This document shows, piece by piece, positions 26,007 through 34,707 of a stretch of 37,561 nucleotides of DNA. Under the pieces are notes generated by a model. That model made no database searches, was not told where the DNA came from, and saw only the letters and a list, made by a program, of their open reading frames with translations. Numbering within the stretch: the stretch's first letter is position 1; each line of letters opens with the position of its first letter. Location of the stretch: assembly GCA_027365415.1 (NCBI GenBank), contig DAHXNK010000014.1, forward strand, positions 1 to 37,561. The letters run 5' to 3'. The translations under genes and the position numbers were made by a program. Origin of the DNA: Acidobacteriaceae bacterium. GTDB lineage: Bacteria; Acidobacteriota; Terriglobia; Terriglobales; Acidobacteriaceae.

Positions 26007-27824
26007 TTACTCGCAAACCAATCCAACATCGATTTGGTTAAACGGCGTGCCCGATGTTTGGTTGAACTCAAGACCAATTTGATCTCCCGCTGCTACAGCA
26101 AAGGTGTGTGTCGTATCCTGGCACGTACTCACATTGCCGTTTGTCTTCACGAAACAGGTCATGTTCGTTGTCGCACCGTTGTGCATTACTGTCAGCGTCG
26201 TCGTATCTGTGCCTGAGCCTCCTAAGCTGGATGCATTACTCACGCCAACAACGAGTGCTTTCATCGTGCAATTGACGGGGAAAACCGTAAACGTCCCATA
26301 CCCTCCATAGGTGCTTGAAGGGACGGCGTTGACACTCACGTTCTGTATCGGCGATTGGTAGGCTGTGCCCGCCGTTGTTGGATTTTCAAATTCCACATGC
26401 GTATCGTATGCGTTCACTCCGCTGCCATTTGCGCCTTGTGGAATTGTAAAATTCAATATCGCAGCACTGGTTGTTCCGGAATTGGTGACGCTGGCGCTAC
26501 TGCCTGCTGCCCCTGTCGTCGTCGTACCGATACTCACAGTCGCCGCTGCACCTGCTGGCCCGGTCGCTCCGGTGTTTCCCGGCACACCCTATATCCCTTG
26601 CGGGCCAGCGACACCAGCCTGCGCCAGCACCGCCCAGAAGGTCGGGCTGCTATTCGGCGTGTTCCCTACGTTCGCCGCTTGCAGAGAAATGTAGCTGGAG
26701 CCGTCGGTATAGGAAACTGCATCGCCCAACGCGTAAGTCGTCCCCGATGACCATGCGCCCTTGAAGCTGACGGGCGGCCCCGTCGCACCCGTGGCTCCCG
26801 TCGCGCCAACCGGGCCTTGTGGCCCCGTCGCACCCATGGCTCCGGTCGCGCCAACCGGGCCTTGTGGCCCTTCCGGGCCAATCGGGCCTTGTGGCCCCGT
26901 CGCGCCGATCTGCGCCAGCAGCGACCAATTGCCTCCCGATCCCGACACATCGGTTGGGGGATCAATATCCGTATTGGCTTTCAGTGCGATGTAGCTAGAG
27001 CCATCGACGGAGCAGGCGGCACAGAATACCGAATCACCAATCGCGTAGGCCGTCGTACTCGACCAGTTTCCCTTAAATGTAACGGGCGGGCCTTGTGGGC
27101 CAGTCGCTCCAATTGGGCCTTGTAGTCCGATTGGGCCTTGTGGCCCGGCTGGGCCGATTGCCCCGATTGGGCCTTGTGGCCCGACTGGGCCGATTGGCCC
27201 TTGCGGGCCAACCAATCCCTGCGGCCCCTGCGGGCCAGCCAGTGTGATATTCAGTTGCGCCGGATGTGCGGTCGCATCATTTTCCTTGGAATCCAGTACC
27301 ACCGACCCAGCGGACGAAGTGAGCGCGATACCATCATTGCTGGATGGCGTGGACACCCAGCCCTGTACCAGCGCCGTCACATCCACAGTGTAGAAGGCAT
27401 ACCCCTGCGTGGCGCCGAAGGTTCCGCTGGACGCGCCCAGTGTGGGAGCAGCGGACGAAGTGGCGCTCATCTCATTCCATGCGCTGGTAACGGCCTGCAA
27501 CGTAATGGTGCCAGGAGCATAGATACGGCTGACGTAAACACGGAGCGTCGCGCTGGCAATCTGGCTGGCCGTGGTTCCCGCTGGCAGCGAGGAAAGATTG
27601 AACTGCAACAGCGCTGTGTTGCCATTGCCCACATAGAGATTCGAGAGCGCGCCAAAGTTGCTGACCGGACGCGAGGGACTCAGAAACGTGTCGCCAATCA
27701 GTGTCGCTTCCGTCGCTCGCGCCACGCCGCTGGCGCAGAACAGCAGCGTCAACATCGCCAGCAACCCAAGCGGCAGCCGCACCGCCGAGCGCGCACAAGA
27801 ACATGCAGGAACGGAGGAAGTCAT
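26007..27824 (-). pseudogene. DNRLRE / collagen-like exported protein split by an amber codon
   Basis: One frame runs 606 codons from ATG 27824 (GGAG 6 nt upstream) to 26007, interrupted only by TAG at codon 412 (26589-26591). The signal peptide is at 1-38. A DNRLRE-type beta domain spans about 40-195 ([28 protein letters not shown]...). Collagen-like Gly-X-Y blocks lie at about 197-247 and 307-350, each followed by a repeated carbohydrate-binding-like unit ([34 protein letters not shown]). A third Gly-X-Y block is cut as GPQGI-stop-GVPGNTG, where the missing X/Y residue would normally be Gln (CAG to TAG). The C-terminal beta domain (FTVFPVNCTMKALVVGVSNAS...) continues to 26007. GTG 26585 with AAGGG upstream could restart translation, but without a signal peptide. 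Confidence 0.85.
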
Positions 27825-28004
27825 AGTTATCTCCAGCTAAAAATTTGTACTGCCGCAACCACAAGGTCGCAGAATGCCGCCAGTGGGCGACGCGATGCCG
27901 CAAGGAACATGTGATGTCCATCTGGCTTACCCGTGACGCGCATCACAATTGAAGTATTTTAGAAATTATACGGGCATTTCTTGAAAAAAGTCCATAAAAA
28001 ATGG
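27825..28004. other. Intergenic leader upstream of the collagen-like gene
   Basis: Together with the adjacent repeat this makes a 430-bp gene-free stretch (27825-28254). This part contains the minus-strand promoter and leader of the collagen-like gene and an AT-rich section (27955-28000). No gene is visible. Confidence 0.45.
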
Positions 28005-28243
28005 GTAGTGGGCAATTTGAAAGGCCTACCCTCAGGAGCTGAAGTCCGCGTTAATTTTTATGGAGTTACGGACGGGCTGAAGCCCATCCCCTTCAAGAAA
28101 TCGCTGAACAAGTCAGCGTTTTGAAGGAGCGGGACTTTAGTCCCGCCGTAAGCACCTGAGATAAGAGCGGGCTTTAGCCCCTGAGGGATAGCAGTGGAAC
28201 CTGATCAGAGCTTCCTCAAGTCAGACTCAAATTGACCCACTAC
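28005..28243. repeat. MITE-like element with terminal inverted repeats and internal hairpins
   Basis: The ends GTAGTGGGCAATTTGA (28005-28020) and TCAAATTGACCCACTAC (28227-28243) are inverted copies differing by one inserted base. Inside lie several hairpins: CGCTGA-ACAAG-TCAGCG (28102-28118), GCGGGAC-TTTA-GTCCCGC (28129-28146), and GGGCT-TTA-GCCC near 28170. The CTGAAG/TTTAG-containing stems resemble intergenic repeats I associate with acidobacterial genomes. There is no coding capacity. It ends just before the stop of the next minus-strand gene. Confidence 0.75.
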
Positions 28244-28254
28244 TGATTTTTGCC

Positions 28255-29040
28255 TTACTTGTGCGATACGGGGGAAAAGGACTTGTCGGTATCGTTCGCG
28301 GTACGAATTTTATAATCCGCATATTGAATCGTCAGAGTTGCAGTTCCCCCTAGGCGAATCATTGAAACGCTCTTGTCTTCACTGGAGAACCAGAATTCTC
28401 CGATCTTCACGTAGCTGTGCGTTAGCTCCCCGCTGGTGATCCAAAATGAAGGAGTCTTGGATGGAGATCCTTCGATACGGCAGATCGCAAAGTCCTTGTC
28501 ATTCACCCATATCCGCCCGCGATATAACAGCTTATTGGGAACGACGGGCTGAACGGAGATAACGTAGGAGCAGCCATCGCTGGCTGGCTGGTATTCGAGA
28601 TGGGTAAAGTTGTAATTTTCTCTGTTGGGAAGCAGAGCTTTTCTATTTTTTGCTTGCTGCGACTCCGCCTCCACGCTGATCACTTTCTTGAGAATGTGAT
28701 CCACCAAAAACTTTGATCCGCTCTCCGATATCATTTTGAAGTTCTTGGTGTCAGGCGCAATGTAGTCCAGATCGACCACCATTTCGGCGTGTAAGTCGCC
28801 CAAAAATCCATGATAGACAATCTTGTATGTGCGCCTGCCCTGGTATCCCTGAAGCGCGGTAAATCTTTTTACATTCTCTGTAATCAGATTGTCCACCACC
28901 TGATTGAGCGTCAGGGGCGGCGGCGGCGGCGGGCCAACCTTGGCAGGAGGGAATTGTGCCATTCCGCGACTCGGCAGAAAAAATACGCACACAAGAAAAG
29001 CTATGGCGAAATACAACCCGTAATACCCGCGAATGGACAT
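28255..29040 (-). CDS. Exported protein, LolA/MucB-like outer-membrane sorting fold (inferred)
   Basis: A 261-residue protein with a signal peptide (YFAIAFLVCVFFLPSRGMAQ), then a proline run (GPPPPPPLTL). The body, with ENVKRFTALQGYQGRRTYKIVYHGFLGDLHAEMVVDLDYIAPDTKNFKMISESGS and LLYRGRIWVNDKDFAICRIEGSPSKTPSFW, has the alternating beta pattern of LolA/MucB-like periplasmic proteins. In acidobacteria such genes are usually annotated hypothetical or outer-membrane lipoprotein-sorting-like. AAGGG lies 5 nt before the ATG. It is 14 bp downstream of the glycosyltransferase and may share its transcript. Confidence 0.7.
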   Translation of the reverse strand: MSIRGYYGLYFAIAFLVCVFFLPSRGMAQFPPAKVGPPPPPPLTLNQVVDNLITENVKRFTALQGYQGRRTYKIVYHGFLGDLHAEMVVDLDYIAPDTKNFKMISESGSKFLVDHILKKVISVEAESQQAKNRKALLPNRENYNFTHLEYQPASDGCSYVISVQPVVPNKLLYRGRIWVNDKDFAICRIEGSPSKTPSFWITSGELTHSYVKIGEFWFSSEDKSVSMIRLGGTATLTIQYADYKIRTANDTDKSFSPVSHK

Positions 29041-29054
29041 GCAACCCTTACAAA

Positions 29055-30248
29055 TTAAATTTTTTCGACAGTAGAAGCAAATGCAGCGCCATATCGATCA
29101 TAAGCGCTATATATATTTTCAAAAACGTGTTCCCAGGAATTTGATTGCGCATATTCGCGGGCGGATCCTCGCATGGAGGTCAAAACATCAGGCCGAGCCA
29201 TCATCTCCATGACAGACGCGGCAAATTCGTCAAAGGTATTCGCGACATATCCCGTAATTCCCTGCTGCACCGTAAACTTCGGCCCACCGCTTGCGGTGAC
29301 GACCGCAGGCACTCCCGATGCAAGCGCTTCCAGAACGACGAGACCAAAGGTATCTGTCTCCGAAGGGAACGCCAAAATATCCATATTGGCGTAAGCACGC
29401 GACAATTCCCTGCCAGCAAGCACGCCACAGAGTTCCACATGCAGCATGTTCTCGCGCAACCATGCTGCCTCTGCTCCCTGGCCCACCACAACAATCCGAA
29501 AATTCTGATGCCCTACCTGCAGCAAACGATCTTCCAGCCGCGCCAGCCAGCGAATGTTTTTTTCCGCGCTCAAGCGTCCAACATATCCAATAATAAATGG
29601 CCCCGCTTGCCGATCTCTATATTCTGGAGAAAATTTTTCAATATCGACACCGTGATCCATCCGCAGGCACTGCCTTCCCGTCGCTTTCGCAAGGGTATCC
29701 ATGATCTCCGGAGTGGGCGCAAACACCAGCTTGGGGATTTTGTAAAAGCGCGTAGTGATCGCAAAGCTGCCTCGCTCTGCGGAGCGCGCTGCGGCGCTCG
29801 CCACAGACCTAGGGAGAAACGAAAGCGCCTGCGCGACGCGCATTCCCGCGAACCGGGGAAGATCGGTTTGCCAGAACGCCGCCAGTGGAAGATGTAACCT
29901 ATGCGCGAGCATGGCCCCCAGAATACCGACATCGCTTGGGCCGGTAATTTGCACCACGTCGGGATGGAAATCCTGGAGCAGCGCCGCAATTTTTCGATAG
30001 TGCCGCGAGAACAACAGGTCGAAGGCATGTGCCTTGTCCAGAGGAAAGGTCAGCGAACCGCGCCGCAACTCCACCCTTGTAACCGAACCGTTCTGGACAA
30101 TCTGATCCTGCGAACCAGCGTGAACGAGTAAAAATGGAAGATCCTTTTGTTTTGCAAACGCTTCAAAATGCCGGGCATACACGGCCACTCCGTCGATCTC
30201 ATGGTATGCATCAGGAAAAAACGCGACCCGCGCGCCCCCTGCCCTCAA
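29055..30248 (-). CDS. Glycosyltransferase family 4 (GT-B fold)
   Basis: A 397-residue retaining glycosyltransferase of the GT4 type. The N-terminal acceptor half includes VAFFPDAYHEIDGVAVYARHFEAFA. The donor half has FIIGYVGRLSAEKNIRWL, a nucleotide-sugar region, and the E-x7-E motif in FPSETDTFGLVVLEALASGVPAV. It resembles mannosyl/glucosyl transferases acting on lipids or exopolysaccharide; the acceptor is unknown. The start is TTG at 30246-30248, overlapping the TGA of the PHP gene (TTGA), so translation is coupled. No in-frame ATG is near. Confidence 0.9.
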   Translation of the reverse strand: MRAGGARVAFFPDAYHEIDGVAVYARHFEAFAKQKDLPFLLVHAGSQDQIVQNGSVTRVELRRGSLTFPLDKAHAFDLLFSRHYRKIAALLQDFHPDVVQITGPSDVGILGAMLAHRLHLPLAAFWQTDLPRFAGMRVAQALSFLPRSVASAAARSAERGSFAITTRFYKIPKLVFAPTPEIMDTLAKATGRQCLRMDHGVDIEKFSPEYRDRQAGPFIIGYVGRLSAEKNIRWLARLEDRLLQVGHQNFRIVVVGQGAEAAWLRENMLHVELCGVLAGRELSRAYANMDILAFPSETDTFGLVVLEALASGVPAVVTASGGPKFTVQQGITGYVANTFDEFAASVMEMMARPDVLTSMRGSAREYAQSNSWEHVFENIYSAYDRYGAAFASTVEKI

Positions 30249-31399
30249 AGCATGACCCCGGATGCATTTTCCGGAAACATATACGCATCAATCGGATCGG
30301 CATATACGCGCTTCAACGCCCATTGCACCGTCGTATACTCCGCCAAGCGGAAAAACGAAAAGGCGCTTTTCATGTATGTCGGGGGAGCATCCCAAAGAGC
30401 GGCAAGTGGCTGGTAGCCGTTCTCTGTGCCATCTGGGTGAAACACGCGCTCGTCCCAGGAACGAGAGCCAACGGGGTGTTCCGGGTAATAGCGAATCGTG
30501 TCCAGAACGGAGCGAACGACGCGCACGCACATCGGATCCGTGTAGTGCTGCATAAACAGAACATGGCTGCGTTGCTCGACTCGGATTTCATGCACAAACT
30601 CGGCAAAGCTCCGCGCATTACTCAGATTTACATTGGCATTCGGCTCACAACCATGCCGATCCCCGCCAGAGATTAAAGGGCGCTGCCAACGATCCGCCAG
30701 TGGCACAACTTTTTTATTCTCTTCCTGCCGACGCATTCCATTGAGTTCAAACGCATGAATAAATTCGACATTCTTCTTCAGGAACGCATCCAGATGTTGT
30801 GCGTGTTGCTCCACCCCAAACCCGTACATATTCCAAAACGGGTGGTTGAAAACAATCAGTACCTCTGGAATTTCATGCAGCCTCGCAAGCAGTTCGGTAA
30901 TCGTTCGATCTGAAGATTTTTGCGTAAACGCTGCAAGATCGGCAAATATCTCCGGCACCCGGTTGCTGGGCAAATTATGGATGCCAAGATGAAAGATTGT
31001 TTCTCCGAAAGGGATGCTCCACTCAAAGGAGAAGGGCACCTCTGCCGTTTCTTCTGCGTATCGCAGCAGGCTCGGCGCCTCGATGGAGTCATGATCTGTC
31101 AGCGAGACCAAACTCGATAATCCAAGGGTATTCTCAATCTGATCGCGCTCCGCCTCAAACACCTGCTTGGGAGTCAGGGGGGGAGTCCAATAGCCACGCG
31201 AGAAATCGACGGGAATCGTGGACTTTCGACACATCCGCTCCTGGGCGCGTTGCAGCATGGGCCAGCGTTGCGTAAATGCCGGGACAAAATGCATCTTCTC
31301 TTTGGAGCACTTGGTATGACTATGGAGAGAAACACCCGTGCGATACTTTCCAACGCACGCAGCGTCCTTCCAAATGCAAGATATGTTTTTCAGTGCCAT
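30245..31399 (-). CDS. PHP-domain metal-dependent hydrolase
   Basis: About 384 residues with the four PHP metal-binding motifs: SLHSHTKCS near the N-terminus, LTDHDSIEAP, IVFNHPFW and ISGGDRHGCEPN. PHP proteins are metal-dependent phosphoesterases; the substrate is not predictable. The C-terminal third (PEHPVGSRSWDERVFHPDGTENGYQPLAALWDAPP...) has no domain I recognise and ends with hydrophobic segments. The start is ATG 31399 (GAGG about 10 nt upstream) or TTG 31405. It forms an operon with the GT4 gene by TTGA overlap, suggesting a joint role in a glycolipid or polysaccharide step. Confidence 0.85.
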   Translation of the reverse strand: MALKNISCIWKDAACVGKYRTGVSLHSHTKCSKEKMHFVPAFTQRWPMLQRAQERMCRKSTIPVDFSRGYWTPPLTPKQVFEAERDQIENTLGLSSLVSLTDHDSIEAPSLLRYAEETAEVPFSFEWSIPFGETIFHLGIHNLPSNRVPEIFADLAAFTQKSSDRTITELLARLHEIPEVLIVFNHPFWNMYGFGVEQHAQHLDAFLKKNVEFIHAFELNGMRRQEENKKVVPLADRWQRPLISGGDRHGCEPNANVNLSNARSFAEFVHEIRVEQRSHVLFMQHYTDPMCVRVVRSVLDTIRYYPEHPVGSRSWDERVFHPDGTENGYQPLAALWDAPPTYMKSAFSFFRLAEYTTVQWALKRVYADPIDAYMFPENASGVML

Positions 31400-31631
31400 A
31401 GGCAAATAACCTCAGAGGAGCCTTTGGAATCTACCAGCGTGTAATTAGAACCGAGCAGTTACGCAATTATAGACCCATTTCCGATCAATACAGATCAAAA
31501 TAGGGTAAATATCATGCCGCAGTTTCCAATAAAGATCCCTGTGCCTGTTGGACTGTCCCGCAAGCATAAAGGTAAGCGCGCCCCAGGGAGACTTTCGTAA
31601 ACCATAGAGGACTATGATGGAGGCTACTGCC

Positions 31632-32834
31632 ATGCTGAGCCAAGTTCAACTTGCGCGCGAGCGCATTCGCGACTTCATCTGCTATACGCCCTGCCAGTAT
31701 TCCGCAGACTTGTCTGGAATCACAGGACAGCAGATTTATCTAAAACTGGACAACCTGCAACGCACCGGGGCCTTCAAGGAACGCGGCGCGCTCAACAAAA
31801 TTCTTCTTCTCACCGAGGAAGAAAAGCGTCGGGGCATTGTTGCCGCCAGCGCGGGCAATCATGCGCAAGCGGTTGCCTATCATGCCACAAAGCGCAAGAT
31901 TCGCGCGCAAATTGTCATGCCTCTGATGACGCCTCTGGTCAAAGTGTCAGCCACGCGCGGCTTTGGCGCCGACGTTATCCTACATGGAGCCAATTACGAC
32001 GAGGCCTACGACGAAGCCTTGCGGCGCAGCAAAGAACAGAGCTTGACGTTTCTCCATCCCTTCAACGATCTGGCCGTGATCCACGGACAGGGAACAATTG
32101 GGCTGGAGTTGCTCGAACAGATTTCCGATTTGGAAGCCGTTGTGGTTCCCATCGGCGGCGGCGGGCTGATTAGCGGCGTGGCGGGCGCGCTCAAGGAGAG
32201 CAATCCGACCATTCGCGTCATTGGAGTGCAGACGGAGCGGCTGCCTTCCATGTTAGCGGCATGTAAGGCAGGCAAACCCGTCACGCTGCCAGCGGAAGCC
32301 ACCATCGCCGACGGCATCGCGGTTCGTCGAGCGGGCGATCTTACCCTACCCTTCGTGCAGCGCTACGTCGATGAAATGGTCACAGTCGATGAAGAAGAGA
32401 TCGCCAGTGCCATCCTGGTTCTGCTGGAGCGAGAGAAAACTTTAGCCGAGGGAGCCGGAGCCGTCGCGCTGGCGGCGCTGTTGCACAAAAAAACTTCACT
32501 AACGACGCAGCGGACGGCGGTTCTGGTCTGTGGCGGCAACATTGACGTGAGCCTGCTGGCAAGAATTATCGAACGCGGATTGGTCAAAGATGGCCGCCGC
32601 GTGCGCATCCGCGTGCATCTCTCTGACCGTCCCGGAGCACTACATCTACTGACAAAAATTCTGGCGGATCAGCAAGCAAACATCGTCGAAACACTACACA
32701 ACCGCGCCCACTATGGCGTAAATCTGGGAGATACGGTCATCGACATTACGCTGGAGGCTCGCGGCGCAGCGCACATCCAAACCATCTCCGCTGCTTTACA
32801 TGATGCGGGGTATAAATTCGAGCGCATTCCGTAG
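31632..32834 (+). CDS. ilvA: Threonine ammonia-lyase with C-terminal ACT-like domain
   Basis: PLP enzyme converting threonine to 2-oxobutanoate and ammonia, the entry to isoleucine synthesis or threonine catabolism. The PLP lysine is K49 in TGAFKERGALNK, with SAGNHAQAVAYHA, the GGGGLISG phosphate loop and GGNIDVSLL. The last 75 residues (RVRIRVHLSDRPGALHLLTKILADQQANIVE) form an ACT-like regulatory domain, so the enzyme resembles the short TdcB-plus-ACT type rather than the long biosynthetic one. Start 31632 is supported by GGAGG 8 nt upstream; ATGs at 31614 and 31617 (AGAGG 6 nt before the latter) are alternatives. It is convergent with cysE. Confidence 0.92.
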   Translation: MLSQVQLARERIRDFICYTPCQYSADLSGITGQQIYLKLDNLQRTGAFKERGALNKILLLTEEEKRRGIVAASAGNHAQAVAYHATKRKIRAQIVMPLMTPLVKVSATRGFGADVILHGANYDEAYDEALRRSKEQSLTFLHPFNDLAVIHGQGTIGLELLEQISDLEAVVVPIGGGGLISGVAGALKESNPTIRVIGVQTERLPSMLAACKAGKPVTLPAEATIADGIAVRRAGDLTLPFVQRYVDEMVTVDEEEIASAILVLLEREKTLAEGAGAVALAALLHKKTSLTTQRTAVLVCGGNIDVSLLARIIERGLVKDGRRVRIRVHLSDRPGALHLLTKILADQQANIVETLHNRAHYGVNLGDTVIDITLEARGAAHIQTISAALHDAGYKFERIP

Positions 32835-32850
32835 CAAAGGCCGGAGTGGA

Positions 32851-33615
32851 TCAGATGCCCTCGCCCATGCTCACATAGTCGGATCGCGCGAATTGCTGAC
32901 TGCGATACTGGGCGCGCTCTGCGTCCTCCGCCGCCAGCACATTGGCCGGTTCCTCTGGTCGCGTGGCCTGCTGCAACTCTCCATCCAGTCGCTCCAGACG
33001 CGCCTCCAACCGCTTCACTTCCTCGGCCAGCGCAACAATGACGTCTGAGAGTGGGTCGCTCACTTCATGCGGATCGGTAATCAACACCCGCTTGCCGCCA
33101 AGATAGACGATGTGCGCCGGAACTCCCACCACGGTTGAATCGGGCGGCACGTCGCGCAGCACCACTGACCCGGCACCCACGCGAGAGTTTTCTCCGATGG
33201 TAATGTTGCCAAGAATGTTGGCATTGTTGCCGACAAAAACGCCATCGAGCAGCGTGGGATGCCGCTTGCCCTTGTCTTTTCCGGTGCCGCCGAGAGTCAC
33301 GCCCTGGTAGAGCGTCACATCGTCGCCAATGACGGAGGTCTCGCCGATGACCACGCCGATCCCATGATCGATAAACAATCGCCGCCCGATCTGCGCTCCC
33401 GGATGGATTTCAATTCCCGTCCAGAAGCGCGTGATCTGCGAAAGCACCCGCGCCCCCAGCTTCCAGTTCCTGCGCCAGAGCCAGTGGTGCAGGCGATGCG
33501 CCCACACCGCGTGCAGCCCCGGATAGCAGAGCAGCACCATTGCCAGAGACGTGGCCGCAGGGTCGCGCTCGAAGACGGATCGTATGTCCTCGCGAATGGA
33601 TTCAACCAGATTCAT
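32851..33615 (-). CDS. cysE: Serine O-acetyltransferase
   Basis: Acetylates serine with acetyl-CoA to O-acetylserine, the substrate of the adjacent CysK. The 254-residue protein has the N-terminal helical part ([18 protein letters not shown]...[19 protein letters not shown]), the left-handed beta-helix with [41 protein letters not shown] and the catalytic His-containing loops. The C-terminal tail of about 60 residues is a coiled-coil-like and acidic extension ([21 protein letters not shown]). The ATG overlaps the cysK TGA (ATGA), giving a coupled cysK-cysE operon. Confidence 0.95.
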   Translation of the reverse strand: MNLVESIREDIRSVFERDPAATSLAMVLLCYPGLHAVWAHRLHHWLWRRNWKLGARVLSQITRFWTGIEIHPGAQIGRRLFIDHGIGVVIGETSVIGDDVTLYQGVTLGGTGKDKGKRHPTLLDGVFVGNNANILGNITIGENSRVGAGSVVLRDVPPDSTVVGVPAHIVYLGGKRVLITDPHEVSDPLSDVIVALAEEVKRLEARLERLDGELQQATRPEEPANVLAAEDAERAQYRSQQFARSDYVSMGEGI

Positions 33616-34583
33616 ACCGTCACAGGCGAGGTCTTGGCGTGCAGCGCTTCCTGACGCAACTCATCAAACAATATGGTGGAAAGATAGCGCTCGCCAAAGC
33701 TGGGAATGATTACAACAATCATCTTGCCCGCGCTCTCCGGGCGGTGCGCCACCTGAAGCGCGGCATGGATGGCCGCACCAGAAGAGATGCCCACCAGCAG
33801 ACCCTCTTCTTTAGGCAGACGACGCGCCATTGCAATGGCATCGTCGTTGGTGACGGGGATGATCTCGTCAATCAATTCTGTCTTGAGTACCTTGGGTACA
33901 AAGCCCGCACCGAGACCCTGGATTTTATGCGGCCCCGGCTTGTTGCCAGAGAGCACGGCGCTGTCCGCTGGTTCCACCGCAATGGCGCGAAATGTCGGCT
34001 TCTTGGCCTTGATGTACTCGCTCACTCCAGTCAGCGTGCCGCCGGTTCCGATGCCCGACACCAGAATGTCGGCCTTGCCATCGGTATCGTTCCAAATCTC
34101 CGGCCCGGTCGTCTCCAGATGAATCTTTGGATTGGCTGGATTGTTGAACTGCTGCAACATGTAGCTATTGGGAATCTCGCGGAGAAGTTCTTCCGCCTTG
34201 AGAATCGACCCCTTCACGCCATTTGGCCCCGGTGTCAGCACCAGCTCCGCTCCAAAGGCCAGCAACAGAATGCGACGCTCGATGCTCATCGTCTCCGGCA
34301 TGGTCAGAATGAGGCGATAGCCCTTTACCGCCGCCACAAAAGCCAGCCCAATACCGGTGTTTCCGCTGGTCGGCTCAATCAGCACGGTCTTTCCCGGCGT
34401 AATCTTTCCCTCGCGCTCCGCCGCTTCAATCATGGCAAACCCGATACGATCTTTCACGCTGCTCATCGGGTTGGAACTCTCCAACTTGGCCACCACGGTG
34501 GCGTTGCATCCCGCCGTCACGCGGTTCAACCGAACCAGTGGAGTTCCGCCAATTAAATCCGTTACGCTCGCTGCAATCTTCAT
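33612..34583 (-). CDS. cysK: Cysteine synthase (O-acetylserine sulfhydrylase)
   Basis: PLP enzyme joining O-acetylserine and sulfide to form cysteine. In 323 residues the PLP lysine is K44 in [11 protein letters not shown]. The substrate loop [12 protein letters not shown] and [16 protein letters not shown] are intact, as is LVGISSGAA near the end. Start 34583 was chosen because AAGGAG lies 5 nt upstream and the family begins [16 protein letters not shown]; the frame stays open far upstream but without homology. It forms an operon with cysE by a 4-bp overlap. A direct-repeat region upstream may control it. Confidence 0.96.
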   Translation of the reverse strand: MKIAASVTDLIGGTPLVRLNRVTAGCNATVVAKLESSNPMSSVKDRIGFAMIEAAEREGKITPGKTVLIEPTSGNTGIGLAFVAAVKGYRLILTMPETMSIERRILLLAFGAELVLTPGPNGVKGSILKAEELLREIPNSYMLQQFNNPANPKIHLETTGPEIWNDTDGKADILVSGIGTGGTLTGVSEYIKAKKPTFRAIAVEPADSAVLSGNKPGPHKIQGLGAGFVPKVLKTELIDEIIPVTNDDAIAMARRLPKEEGLLVGISSGAAIHAALQVAHRPESAGKMIVVIIPSFGERYLSTILFDELRQEALHAKTSPVTV

Positions 34584-34603
34584 ACCATCTCCTTCCAGAA
34601 AAC

Positions 34604-34624
34604 TGTATACCGGAAGCATACCGG
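34604..34624 (-). promoter_or_regulatory. CCGGTAT direct repeats at the cysK promoter
   Basis: On the minus strand CCGGTAT occurs twice (34618-34624, 34607-34613) with an 11-bp period. The second copy runs into TATACA (34604-34609), a good -10. The expected -35 position reads TCAAAA, which is poor, consistent with a regulated promoter. The binding factor is unknown. Confidence 0.45.
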
Positions 34625-34707
34625 ATTTTTGATTTTCGGAAGAGAAGAACACATCCATAATGACTCCACGTCTCGACGATGGCGCTCTCAACACGACGAG
34701 TCGGCTG

